Source: Saccharospirillum sp. (GTDB lineage Bacteria; Pseudomonadota; Gammaproteobacteria; Pseudomonadales; Natronospirillaceae). From it: 64,000 nt of DNA. How positions within the stretch are numbered: the stretch's first letter is position 1; every line of letters begins with the position of its first letter. A model generated the notes under the pieces. That model was not told where the DNA came from and ran no database searches. It saw only the letters and a program-made list of their open reading frames with translations. Positions 9,357 through 17,829 of the stretch are shown piece after piece. Both the position numbers and the translations under genes were made by a program. The stretch is taken from assembly GCA_022565595.1 (NCBI GenBank), contig JAIUML010000002.1, forward strand, positions 124,001 through 188,000. The letters are read 5' to 3'.

Positions 9357-11570
9357 GTGAAGGTTATTGCCAGTCTGCCCCGCTTTCTGGCGGGGCCATC
9401 CAGGGCCAGCGTGAGCTGGCTCTTTTTGTGGTGCATGGCGTCCTGGTTAATGCCCTGGTACAAAGTGACTCCAGGCATAACCGAGGCCTGGTTCAGTTCG
9501 GCACTTGGCCACAGCCTGGCCGGTCGACTCTGGCTATTGCCACTGGCGCTCGCACCTTGCCTGTTGTTGCTTGCACAGTGGCGGCAATGGTCATGGTCTG
9601 CTCGTACCTCAACAGGGGTCTTTTTTGCAGTTGCAGCCTGGCTGATTGTTCAGGCCAGTCTCATTGGTCTGCACGGTACCAGCCCTTCCATGGGTGCCGT
9701 CTTTCCGCTATCGACTGAGGGCCAAACAGGTCTGGGCTGGGGTGGCTTCATCAGTATCATTGCCATGCTCGGCTGGCTATCAGAGGCACTTGCCGACCGT
9801 GGGTTCTGCAAGGGAGACCGCTTTGCCTCGGCCACCATTGTTTTCATTGTGGCGTTGCTTGGACTGTTTGTGTTTTTCCCCATTGTCAAACTGTCACTAA
9901 TGGCTTTTCGGAGCCCCGACGGCCTATGGTCAATCGCTCCCTTTATTGAAAGATTAACGGCCCAGGATTTATGGCGAATCAACTGTATCACCGCTGCGCC
10001 AGGCCGCTGTGGTGTCGTCATCAACTCGGTGACACTAGGAGTGCTAGCGGCAACACTGTCTACCCTCATCGGTCTTGGCCTGGCATTGCTGGTTGCACGC
10101 ACCGGGTTTCGCTTTAAACGAACTCTGCGTGCCATTGCCATTTTGCCTATCATCACACCGCCTTTTGTCGTCGGCGTGGCATTGATCGTGCTGTTCGGCC
10201 GCACTGGTCTTGTCACCACCAGTATCGCCGACTGGTTCGGCATCGTCCCGACACGCTGGCTCTACGGCATGCCGGGTATTTTAATGGCCCAGGTTTTGGC
10301 CTTTACGCCGGTCACCTTTCTGGTGCTTCTCGGTGCATTGGAGGCCATCAACCCGTCTCTGGAGGAAGCATCCAATACTTTGGGAGCCAGACCGCTGACC
10401 ACCTTCCGCAAGGTGACGTTTCCGCTGCTTCGCCCGGGTCTGGCGGCTGCTTTCTTACTGGCCTTTATAGAGAGCCTCTCGGATTTTGGCAATCCGCTGG
10501 TATTGGGTGGCGGCTTTGAAGTGCTGTCGACAAAAATCTTTTTTGCCGTCGTCGGCGCCCGTTACGATCTGGGCAATGCTGCCGCACTATCCCTGGTCCT
10601 ACTGGTTCTAACCTTGACCGCGTTCTGGCTACAGGCACGCTGGGTCGGTCGTCGCAGTTACATTACCGTGACCGGCCGATCGGACTCCGGGCTTGCTCCC
10701 GCTTTACCTAAATCCATCGCCTGGCTAACTTACGGTTCGGTTTCCTTGTTCATACTCTTCACTTTGGGTGTGTACGTCATCGTCATGATCGGTGGCTTTG
10801 TGAACGACATCGGCCGTTGGGATATGACGCCTACGGTTCGCCACCTCGGAACCGCCTTTTCGGTAGAATGGCAACAGGGTAGCTTGCAATTTTATGGCTC
10901 GGCCTGGAACTCCTTGAAGACCACACTACTGGTCTCGGCCATTGCGGCACCGCTGACCACCGCCATCGGCATACTGACCGCCTGGCTGGTGGCTCGGCAG
11001 AACTTCATGGGCAAGCGTCAATTCGAATTTGGTACCATGCTCAGCTTTGCCATACTTGGCACTGTAGTCGGTGTCTACTACGTCGCTGCGTTCAATGTGC
11101 CACCTGTGGATATCACCGGGACCATGGCCATCCTTATCATCTGTTTCATGTTCCGTAACATGCCGGTTGGTATGCGAGCTGGTGTCGCTGCACTGGCGCA
11201 AATAGATCGGTCCATGGAAGAAGCCAGCCAGACTCTGGGCGCGACTGGTGCTCGCACTTTCCGGCAAATCGTTTTGCCACTGGTCAAGCCCGCCCTCTTT
11301 ACTGCCATGGTCTATTCCTTTGTAACTGCCATGACAGCAGTGTCGGCAGTCATCTTTCTGGTCAGCGCGCGACATAATATGGCGACAGCCTACATCATGG
11401 GTCGTGTTGAAAATGGAGAGTATGCATTGGCCATTACTTATTCAACGGTACTGATGATTGTCATGATCATCTGTATAACCGCAATGAGCCTCATCATTGG
11501 CAAAAGGCAGTTGGGGCGTCGCAAAACAGAACAACCACCAGTGGCCTCGCACGCTGCTGCCTTACCCTGA
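9357..11570 (+). CDS. Iron-family ABC transporter permease, double-domain with N-terminal membrane extension
   Basis: A 737-residue inner-membrane protein with two BinT-type permease halves. Each carries the coupling EAA loop (LEEASNTLGARPLTTFRKV near 340 and MEEASQTLGATGARTFRQI near 625). The first about 165 residues add several membrane segments not present in the usual permeases of about 550 residues. The GTG at 9357 lies 2 bp after the preceding stop, so translation is probably coupled; a later ATG (MASWLMPW) is possible but would cut into the first membrane helix. It works with the binding protein before it and the ATPase after it. The substrate is unknown; the Pho box upstream of the operon points to a phosphorylated compound. 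Confidence 0.88.
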   Translation: MKVIASLPRFLAGPSRASVSWLFLWCMASWLMPWYKVTPGITEAWFSSALGHSLAGRLWLLPLALAPCLLLLAQWRQWSWSARTSTGVFFAVAAWLIVQASLIGLHGTSPSMGAVFPLSTEGQTGLGWGGFISIIAMLGWLSEALADRGFCKGDRFASATIVFIVALLGLFVFFPIVKLSLMAFRSPDGLWSIAPFIERLTAQDLWRINCITAAPGRCGVVINSVTLGVLAATLSTLIGLGLALLVARTGFRFKRTLRAIAILPIITPPFVVGVALIVLFGRTGLVTTSIADWFGIVPTRWLYGMPGILMAQVLAFTPVTFLVLLGALEAINPSLEEASNTLGARPLTTFRKVTFPLLRPGLAAAFLLAFIESLSDFGNPLVLGGGFEVLSTKIFFAVVGARYDLGNAAALSLVLLVLTLTAFWLQARWVGRRSYITVTGRSDSGLAPALPKSIAWLTYGSVSLFILFTLGVYVIVMIGGFVNDIGRWDMTPTVRHLGTAFSVEWQQGSLQFYGSAWNSLKTTLLVSAIAAPLTTAIGILTAWLVARQNFMGKRQFEFGTMLSFAILGTVVGVYYVAAFNVPPVDITGTMAILIICFMFRNMPVGMRAGVAALAQIDRSMEEASQTLGATGARTFRQIVLPLVKPALFTAMVYSFVTAMTAVSAVIFLVSARHNMATAYIMGRVENGEYALAITYSTVLMIVMIICITAMSLIIGKRQLGRRKTEQPPVASHAAALP

Positions 11571-11583
11571 GGACGCTTTCTAT

Positions 11584-12615
11584 ATGTCTGAATTCGCCAT
11601 TGAATTCAATGAGGTTGTAAAAGACTATGGCCAACATCGCGCTGTTGACACCATAAATCTGGCCATCAGAAAAGGCGAACTGGTCACCTTCCTTGGCCCA
11701 TCAGGCTGCGGGAAAACCACCAGTCTGAGGCTGATAGCCGGGTTGGAGCTTCCCACCTCAGGTCAGGTACTGATTCAGGGAAAAGACGTTAGCCAACGCC
11801 CAGCCTCTGAACGCAATGTCGGCATGGTGTTTCAATCCTACGCCCTCTTTCCACACATGACGGTGCTGGACAACGTGGCCTATGGTCCGGTCATAAGGGG
11901 AGTTAAAAAAGCCGAAGCTGAGAACCAGGCGCGTACGCTGCTGAACCAGGTCGGCTTGACAAACCTGGAGTCACGCTTTCCTTCCGAACTCTCTGGAGGG
12001 CAACAACAGCGCGTTGCCGTAGCACGTGCCATTGTCCAGCAGCCCGACGTAATGTTATTCGACGAACCACTGTCCAATGTGGATGCCAAACTACGCCGAA
12101 GAGTGCGAGCAGAAATACGAGAACTGCAACAACGTTTTGGCTTAACGGCGGTATACGTCACTCATGATCAGGAAGAAGCTCTAGCTGTATCGGACCGAAT
12201 TATCGTCATGAGCGCCGGTAAAATAGAGCAAATCGGGACCCCTGAAGACTTATACGACCGGCCCAAAAACGCTTTTGTTGCCGACTTCATTGGTGATGCC
12301 AATCTGCTGACTGGAGTTATTCAAAAAGGAGTCTTCCAGGTGGGCTCCTTGAGAATCCCTGTCGATCACCAAGAAAGACCATCCGTTACAATATCCGTAC
12401 GGCCAGAGCGAATTCGTTTGAGTGATATCAACACTGAAACCGAAGCCAATGGTATTGTTCTGGAGGCAACCTATCTTGGCAGCCGCATGGAATACCTGAT
12501 CGACATGGGTCATGGTATGCTCTTGTGTTCTCGACCAATAGAGGAGCGTCGTCGGAAGGTAAGAGAAGAAGTGGCAATTGAGGTACAGCCGGAAGATGTT
12601 AGCCTGATCGACTAA
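11584..12615 (+). CDS. ABC transporter ATP-binding protein (iron/spermidine type)
   Basis: A 343-residue ATPase that powers the importer encoded upstream. It has Walker A GPSGCGKTT (about 37-45), the ABC signature LSGGQQQR (about 136), Walker B VMLFDEP (about 157-163), a switch His in TAVYVTHDQEEAL, and a C-terminal TOBE-like domain from about 240. The ATG at 11584 is preferred over the longer frame from 11497, because that would overlap the permease and because GAGGA sits 10 bp upstream, overlapping the permease stop. It is the last gene of the operon; an 89-bp gap separates it from the convergent phnE. Confidence 0.92.
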   Translation: MSEFAIEFNEVVKDYGQHRAVDTINLAIRKGELVTFLGPSGCGKTTSLRLIAGLELPTSGQVLIQGKDVSQRPASERNVGMVFQSYALFPHMTVLDNVAYGPVIRGVKKAEAENQARTLLNQVGLTNLESRFPSELSGGQQQRVAVARAIVQQPDVMLFDEPLSNVDAKLRRRVRAEIRELQQRFGLTAVYVTHDQEEALAVSDRIIVMSAGKIEQIGTPEDLYDRPKNAFVADFIGDANLLTGVIQKGVFQVGSLRIPVDHQERPSVTISVRPERIRLSDINTETEANGIVLEATYLGSRMEYLIDMGHGMLLCSRPIEERRRKVREEVAIEVQPEDVSLID

Positions 12616-12704
12616 ACCTCTGACTAGAGGTCCACAGTCGTCTGTGCACAAAGCTTTGATGATGGGTCAAATAATCGTGATTGAGACCATCACCAAAGGC
12701 GCGC

Positions 12705-13508
12705 TTACATAATGCGGGCTCTCACCGCTTTGGAGACTTGCTCCACCAGAATAACGACTATCAGTACAACCAGAATAATCGTCAGAGCTTCCTTGTAGCG
12801 AAACAGGTTCATGGCGGAAGTCAGTTCAACGCCAATACCACCTGCACCAACCAACCCCAGAACAACAGCACTGCGCACTGCTTTTTCAACACTGTAAAGG
12901 CTCGTTGCTACAAAAGAAGGAAAGCATTCCGGCAAGACCGCACCAGCAATAACGGACGTACGAGAAGCGCCCGAAGCCTTCAGAGCCACACCTGGCTTGG
13001 GATTTATTTCTTCTATTCGCTCAGCAAAAAAACGAGCGCAGAATCCAATAGTATCCATAATAATCGCCAGGATACCGGCCAATGGACCTAACCCCACGGC
13101 CACTACAAAGATCAAAGCCCAGATCAGATCGGGGATAGTCCGTAATGTCGCGACCAGGTTAATCATCACTACCCGAACCAGAAAATGCGGACTGGTGTTA
13201 CGAGCACAGAGTAACGCGATAGGCAGGCTTAGAATGACACCAAAGGTGACTCCGACAATGGCCATGTTCATGGTTTCCAGCATGGCTTTTGCGATAACAT
13301 CCAGACGGGATGTGGACGGTGGTATCGCTGAAGCGAAAAACTGCCCAAGATTCTGGCTACCCTTCACCAGCCGCATTACCGAAATATCGGCACTACCAAG
13401 ACCTTGAAGGAAAAAAGCGAGAAAAACTATCAGTATAACCCAGGCGAAAACAGAAGGAGACTGAAAACGTTTTGGGCTGCTTGTTTCAGGCTGTGTCTCA
13501 GTTTGCAT
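12705..13508 (-). CDS. phnE: PhnE-like phosphonate/phosphite ABC permease
   Basis: A 267-residue inner-membrane permease of the PhnE family. About six membrane segments are visible (e.g. VFAWVILIVFLAFFLQG, and LIWALIFVVAVGLGPLAGIL), with the conserved loop of the class (LKASGASRTSVIAGAVLPECF). The ATG at 13508 is chosen because GGAG lies 6 bp upstream; the longer reading from 13574 would overlap phnC heavily. The start overlaps the phnC stop by 11 bp, so expression is translationally coupled. The exact substrate (phosphonate, phosphite or a phosphate ester) cannot be read; no C-P lyase or phosphonatase gene lies in the window. Confidence 0.88.
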   Translation of the reverse strand: MQTETQPETSSPKRFQSPSVFAWVILIVFLAFFLQGLGSADISVMRLVKGSQNLGQFFASAIPPSTSRLDVIAKAMLETMNMAIVGVTFGVILSLPIALLCARNTSPHFLVRVVMINLVATLRTIPDLIWALIFVVAVGLGPLAGILAIIMDTIGFCARFFAERIEEINPKPGVALKASGASRTSVIAGAVLPECFPSFVATSLYSVEKAVRSAVVLGLVGAGGIGVELTSAMNLFRYKEALTIILVVLIVVILVEQVSKAVRARIM

Positions 13509-14289
13509 AGCAAGCTCCCTCTGTTCCATTGAGTAGCTCAGCGCTATCAATTTCCCGATCGTACAACGCGGCAAGCTCTGCCTTGGAGGCTTTATTCGGT
13601 GGAAGGTCCAATACCACCCTGCCGGCCTTTAGTCCTACCAATCGCTGTGCGTATTCGTTGGCCAACTCCAACTGGTGCAACACACAAACCACCGTCAGTT
13701 TATGTTCATGGACCACTTCGAACAGAAGATCCATGACTTCACGGCCCGCCTTTGGATCCAGACTTGCTACGGGTTCATCGGCAAAAACAATGCGCACATC
13801 CTGCATTAGCATGCGAGCAATAGCCACTCTCTGCTGTTGACCGCCGGATAAACTATCCGTGCGTTTTGCAGCAAACTGAGCCAACCCTACTCGATCGAGA
13901 CAATACATGGCTCGCTCGCGATTCTCCTGGCTGCAGGTCAAGTTCAAACTCCGCAACAAGCCATCATTACCCAAACGACCAAAGAGCACATTCTGGAAAA
14001 CAGACAAATTCCCAACCAGGTTGAACTGTTGGAATACACTTCCAATTTGTGATCTGAGTTGACGCAATTGACGACCTTTGAGTTGGCTTACGGATTGACC
14101 ACCCAGAGATATAGTGCCTTGGGACAAGGTTTCTAAACCCAACATACAGCGCAACAGAGTGGACTTTCCACAGCCATTGGCGCCCAGCAGTACTACGCCT
14201 TCTCCTGAGCCAATGGTCAGATCAACGTTACGCAAAACTTCCGTACCATCGGGGTAGGTTTTACCTACCCCGTTTATCACAACATCCAT
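13498..14289 (-). CDS. phnC: PhnC-like phosphonate ABC transporter ATPase
   Basis: A 263-residue cytoplasmic ATPase with Walker A GANGCGKST (36-44), signature LSGGQQQR, Walker B IVFADEP and the switch His in VVCVLHQLELA. The sequence is of the PhnC subfamily (QIGSVFQQFNLVGNLSVFQNV is close to the PhnC Q-loop region). It energises the PhnDE importer. The gene sits 6 bp after the phnD stop and overlaps phnE at its end, giving the compact order phnD-phnC-phnE. Confidence 0.92.
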   Translation of the reverse strand: MDVVINGVGKTYPDGTEVLRNVDLTIGSGEGVVLLGANGCGKSTLLRCMLGLETLSQGTISLGGQSVSQLKGRQLRQLRSQIGSVFQQFNLVGNLSVFQNVLFGRLGNDGLLRSLNLTCSQENRERAMYCLDRVGLAQFAAKRTDSLSGGQQQRVAIARMLMQDVRIVFADEPVASLDPKAGREVMDLLFEVVHEHKLTVVCVLHQLELANEYAQRLVGLKAGRVVLDLPPNKASKAELAALYDREIDSAELLNGTEGACYAN

Positions 14290-14295
14290 TCCAGT

Positions 14296-15156
14296 TTACT
14301 CAGCTGTCAAACCCAGGGCGGCATAAGCGTCGCGAACGACATCATAACTGCTGTCGTTAACTGGCATCAGGCTGGCACCAAGATAGCGATCGCGGCCTTC
14401 AGGCTGTAACGTTGCCTGAATCAATGCTTCACCGCTCGCCATCATTGCATCGCGGATAAAATCGGCGCAATCCGAGGCTATGTGCGGTCCAGCAACAACC
14501 AGATCGTCCGGCATTTGTGGCGATTGAGCCAGGATACGATATCCATCACCGGCTCGCTCGACAAATCCATCCCAATCACGCACTCCGGTTGCTGCGGCAT
14601 CAACATCACCGGAAATCAAAGCTTCAAACAAAGTGCCACCGAGATTCAAAATTTGCACATCCCGATCAACGTCAAGACCCGCCTCAACCAACATGTAAGC
14701 TGGAATGATATGACCCGTTGTTGAACCAACGCTCTTCATGGAAATGCGCGTACCTTTCAGATCAGCCAAAGTCTGGTAAGGGCTGTCTTGTGGAACTATA
14801 AAAATGGAGGCGTAGGCTGGACGGGCCAGACTCACGATTGGCTGTGCGCCTTGCACTTGAGAGTCCATCGCTACATATTCGCTTGGGCCAGTCATGACAA
14901 CATCGACTTGTTCAAAGCGCAATGCATTAACCACAGCAGTACGGTTGCCTACTGGGAAAAATTCAATGTTCAACCCCGTCGCCTCCTCCATTACCGCAAC
15001 AAAGGGTCCAAATGAACGACGCAGTTCTTCCATGCCCTCAACACCGGTGTCTGCATAGCGTAAGGTAGCAGGACAAGATTCAGGGGCTTGAGCAAAGGCT
15101 TGTGTCGCTGCCAAACTGAGTGCCAGAACGGTGGTCGACAAAAACTTACGATTCAT
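14296..15156 (-). CDS. phnD: PhnD-like phosphonate/phosphite periplasmic binding protein
   Basis: A 286-residue periplasmic binding protein. It has a signal peptide MNRKFLSTTVLALSLAATQAFA with cleavage near AFA-QA. Family features are LRYADTGVEG, VDVVMTGPSEYV, DLKGTRISMKSVGSTTGH and SGDVDAAATGVRDWD, which form the PhnD/PtxB/HtxB-type anion site. The ATG has GGAGAG about 5-10 bp upstream. It is the first gene of phnDCE and lies 119 bp after a phosphatase gene on the same strand, with a Pho box in that gap. The ligand may be a phosphonate, phosphite or phosphate ester; sequence alone does not decide. Confidence 0.88.
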   Translation of the reverse strand: MNRKFLSTTVLALSLAATQAFAQAPESCPATLRYADTGVEGMEELRRSFGPFVAVMEEATGLNIEFFPVGNRTAVVNALRFEQVDVVMTGPSEYVAMDSQVQGAQPIVSLARPAYASIFIVPQDSPYQTLADLKGTRISMKSVGSTTGHIIPAYMLVEAGLDVDRDVQILNLGGTLFEALISGDVDAAATGVRDWDGFVERAGDGYRILAQSPQMPDDLVVAGPHIASDCADFIRDAMMASGEALIQATLQPEGRDRYLGASLMPVNDSSYDVVRDAYAALGLTAE

Positions 15157-15190
15157 ATTACTCTCCGACTCGTCATTATTAATGCGCAGT

Positions 15191-15224
15191 ATTTTGAAGA
15201 GTTTTAGTTACAGAATAATGACAA
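15191..15224 (-). promoter_or_regulatory. Pho box and -10 element in front of phnDCE
   Basis: On the minus strand TTGTCAT-TATT-CTGTAAC (15224 down to 15207) matches the PhoB consensus CTGTCAT-N4-CTGTCAC at 12 of 14 positions. A -10-like CAAAAT follows after exactly 10 bp (15196-15191), the spacing seen in PhoB-activated promoters. The phnD ATG is about 35 bp downstream. A further single CTGTCAT lies at 15259-15253 but out of the 11-bp register. This predicts an internal, phosphate-starvation promoter for phnDCE. Confidence 0.65.
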
Positions 15225-15275
15225 TTTGACGAACCTTTTTTGTTTTAAGGCCATGACAGGTTCAGTAAACGGCTA

Positions 15276-15863
15276 TCAGTGCCATTGGTTCAGTGCATCA
15301 ATGGCCTCCATCGCCAATTCGATCAGCATCGGTTTTGGCGTTTCGTGCCACTCACTTGGGTGCAACTGTCGTTGCTGGCGGATGTGGTCGATGGCCGTTT
15401 CCAACGTCACAAAACGATCTGAACATTCTCGGTGCAGAAACAACGCCGCTATAATGACGCTTCGGCTGCGCCCCCCTCGACAGTGAATCAAAACGTTGCC
15501 GGCACTCGGCAGAGGGTAACTGGGTGTATCGGGCATGCGCTGCTCAAAAGCGCTTTTGAGCAGGTAATAACCTGCGATCAACTGCCCTACGGTATTGCCC
15601 GGGCCATCGATCAACCCTAGCTTGTAAGTTCTCAACGTCCCGGGGCCATAGGCTGCATGGTGGCGGTTCTTGACGACATCAGGAGCAGCGTAGTTCACGT
15701 TTAAATTCACTGCACAGTTGAGCACCGCAACAATACCCAACTGATGCAATTGTTCGATATTGGCAGCAGCATCGGCATCACCAATATAAAGCGCCGTCTT
15801 GTCCGGCCCGAGCCCATCGGCAATAAGATGCATTGGGTCTCGTTCCATAATTAAAGGTTCCAA
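15276..15863 (-). CDS. Dual-specificity/tyrosine-type Cys phosphatase, cytoplasmic
   Basis: A 195-residue protein with the Cys-dependent phosphatase loop HCRGGRSRS (His127, nucleophile Cys128, Arg134). There is no signal peptide, so it acts in the cytoplasm. Asp86 (GLIDGPG) is a possible general acid. Such enzymes form a phospho-Cys intermediate and can act on phosphoproteins or on small phosphate esters, including inositol phosphates. The start is TTG at 15863, supported by GAGGA about 9 bp upstream; the ATG at 15848 is the alternative. It is divergent from lacI with a LacI-type operator between them, and upstream of phnDCE on the same strand. The context suggests intracellular dephosphorylation of an imported compound, which is inference. 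Confidence 0.82.
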   Translation of the reverse strand: MEPLIMERDPMHLIADGLGPDKTALYIGDADAAANIEQLHQLGIVAVLNCAVNLNVNYAAPDVVKNRHHAAYGPGTLRTYKLGLIDGPGNTVGQLIAGYYLLKSAFEQRMPDTPSYPLPSAGNVLIHCRGGRSRSVIIAALFLHRECSDRFVTLETAIDHIRQQRQLHPSEWHETPKPMLIELAMEAIDALNQWH

Positions 15864-15897
15864 TTGGGTTATTCCTCGTTAGGGTAAAATTTGAGGG

Positions 15898-15913
15898 TTG
15901 CACAGCCGTGCAA
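15898..15913. promoter_or_regulatory. LacI-family operator, phosphatase/lacI divergent region
   Basis: TTGCACAGCCGTGCAA is a 16-bp inverted repeat with one central mismatch. It lies between the divergent starts at 15863 and 15957 and is identical at 15 of 16 positions to the palindrome at 22025-22040. Even-length palindromes with a central CpG or GC are typical of LacI/GalR regulators. It predicts autoregulation and control of the phosphatase. Confidence 0.8.
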
Positions 15914-15956
15914 TGGTTGATACAACACCTCTTGATTTCACTACTTCGTATCGTCC

Positions 15957-16955
15957 ATGACCGAAAAATCTCGTGGCTATGTCAGTGCCCAGCAGGTTGC
16001 CGAGTTGGCTGGCGTCTCCCGCTCTCAGGTATCACGCACCTTTACGCCGGGTGCCAGCGTCTCCCACAAAACCCGCGAAAAGGTAATGGCGGCAGCCAAT
16101 GCTCTTGGTTACCACGTCAATTACCTGGCTCGCGGCTTGCTCAATGAACAGAGTCAGATCGTCTGCATCGTGACCACAGATTTGAACACCCCTTACCAGG
16201 GTGCCTTTCTCGATGCCTTGAGCACACGTCTACAACAAGCCGGCAAGGTGACCCTGGTGATCAACACCCGCTCGGCTGATACAGAGGCATCCGAAGCTTT
16301 GCGCCAATCTCTCTACTATCGCGCCGATGCCACTGTCATTCTCTCTGGTCAACCCAGCGACGCGCTGATCAAGCTTTGCCTCGACAATGGCCAACACGTC
16401 TTAGTAGTCAACCGAGAACCCAGCCTTTCCGGCGTAGATTCGTTGATACTCCACAACGAAACCGCCGCTGCTGAAGCATGCGAACAACTGGTAATTGCCG
16501 GCTGCGAACACCTTGGTCTGGTGACCTCAAGCCGCAACACACCCAGCCTCGCCAGCCGGGTCAATGCCTTTAAAAACCGCGCTCACCAGATGGGTGTTGA
16601 GCTGTCTTTGTATCAGCAAGGCGACACCAGCAGCTACCAGACAGGCTTAAAAGCCGCACGGCAGTTACTCACTGAATCTCCGCAGATCGATGGCGTATTT
16701 TGCGTCACAGACCTGCTCGCTTGTGGCTTTATGGATGCTGCGCGCCACGAACTGGGCCGAACCATTCCCGATGACCTCTGTGTTATCGGCTTCGACAACA
16801 TCGAACAGGCCGGCTGGCACAGTTATCAACTCACTACTTTTGCCCAACCACTGGAGGATATTGCCGAGGCTATAGTCGACCGCCTGACCAGGCAGTCGCC
16901 CTCGGCTGTATCTTTCACACCAAGCCTGGTTCGTCGTGGAACGGTGCGAGGCTGA
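15957..16955 (+). CDS. LacI-family transcriptional regulator
   Basis: A 332-residue DNA-binding regulator. The N-terminal helix-turn-helix (SAQQVAELAGVSRSQVSRTF, about 10-29) and hinge helix (VNYLARGLL, about 54-62) are followed by a periplasmic-binding-protein-like ligand domain (IVCIVTTDLNTPYQGAFL; DGVFCVTDLLACGFMDAA; LCVIGFDNIEQAGW). Members usually release DNA on binding a sugar or sugar phosphate. The ATG at 15957 opens the canonical N-terminus. Two matching palindromes, at 15898 and 22025, mark its probable targets: itself, the phosphatase and the ABC/IMPase operon. Its 3' end overlaps the convergent IMPase gene by 41 bp. Confidence 0.93.
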   Translation: MTEKSRGYVSAQQVAELAGVSRSQVSRTFTPGASVSHKTREKVMAAANALGYHVNYLARGLLNEQSQIVCIVTTDLNTPYQGAFLDALSTRLQQAGKVTLVINTRSADTEASEALRQSLYYRADATVILSGQPSDALIKLCLDNGQHVLVVNREPSLSGVDSLILHNETAAAEACEQLVIAGCEHLGLVTSSRNTPSLASRVNAFKNRAHQMGVELSLYQQGDTSSYQTGLKAARQLLTESPQIDGVFCVTDLLACGFMDAARHELGRTIPDDLCVIGFDNIEQAGWHSYQLTTFAQPLEDIAEAIVDRLTRQSPSAVSFTPSLVRRGTVRG

Positions 16956-17769
16956 TGCCACTGGCAGCCATCATGGCTGATGCCAATTCAGGCGTTGCCG
17001 CCAGAACAGGCCCGGCACCGATCCGTGGTAACCCTGACAGCGCCTGATTGACCACACCACCAGCCTCTTGAACCAACAAAAGGCCGGCCAAGCAATCCCA
17101 GGGGTTCATGTGCAATTCGACATAAGCATCGGAGCGACCATCGGCCACCCAGGCAAGGCCCAGGGCTCCGCATGCACTGCGACGCACATTAAGCCCAGCC
17201 TTCAGCAGGTTCTCCATTACCTGCAAATAGTCTACTGAGGGGATACGCGTTGACCAACCAAGCTCTACCGTACAGGCCTCCACTGGAGCAGGAAGCGAGA
17301 CACGGATGGCCTCGCCATTGCGCCTGGCTCCATTTCCATGGCGTGCGACATACAGCTCTTTGCTTTCTGGTTGATAGATAACCCCCAATTCCACCCGCCG
17401 ATGCATCACCAGCGCTATACAAATGCAATAATGCGGAATGCCTCGAGCGAAGTTGGCAGTACCATCAATCGGGTCTACCACCCAGGTTATATCGGCCTCC
17501 GCGCCGCCTGACTCCTCGCCTAGTACAGCATCATTCGGGAAAGATGCTGCCAATTCCTGACGAATAAAGTCTTCAACCGCAGCATCCGTCTCGGTCAAAT
17601 AATCTTGCGGGCCCTTCAGGGTGATCGTCTTTGCCTGCTGACCAAAAGCCTTGCTGGCTATTTCACCGGCACGCAAAATAATGTCACGGCAGCGTTCCTC
17701 ACGCTGAGTCAGGCTCGACTTCAGGTTCAAGTCAGTACAGGATCGGGTATTGCACTCAATAGAGCTCAT
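16915..17769 (-). CDS. Inositol-monophosphatase-family phosphatase
   Basis: A 284-residue cytoplasmic Mg-dependent phosphatase of the IMPase superfamily. The metal site is complete: LGEES with Glu85/86, VVDPIDGTANF with Asp99 and Asp102, and NPWDCLAG with Asp225. Family members remove phosphate from myo-inositol 1-phosphate, but also from histidinol phosphate, sugar phosphates and PAP, so the substrate is open. It is the last gene of a four-gene operon (permease, ATPase, binding protein, IMPase) behind the LacI-type operator at 22025. It may release phosphate from what the transporter brings in. Confidence 0.9.
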   Translation of the reverse strand: MSSIECNTRSCTDLNLKSSLTQREERCRDIILRAGEIASKAFGQQAKTITLKGPQDYLTETDAAVEDFIRQELAASFPNDAVLGEESGGAEADITWVVDPIDGTANFARGIPHYCICIALVMHRRVELGVIYQPESKELYVARHGNGARRNGEAIRVSLPAPVEACTVELGWSTRIPSVDYLQVMENLLKAGLNVRRSACGALGLAWVADGRSDAYVELHMNPWDCLAGLLLVQEAGGVVNQALSGLPRIGAGPVLAATPELASAMMAASGISLAPFHDEPGLV

Positions 17770-17829
17770 TGAAATTCCTGATTCAAGGGCAGGCGCTATG
17801 CGCTCTGCCCTGAGGTCTTTAAGGGTATA

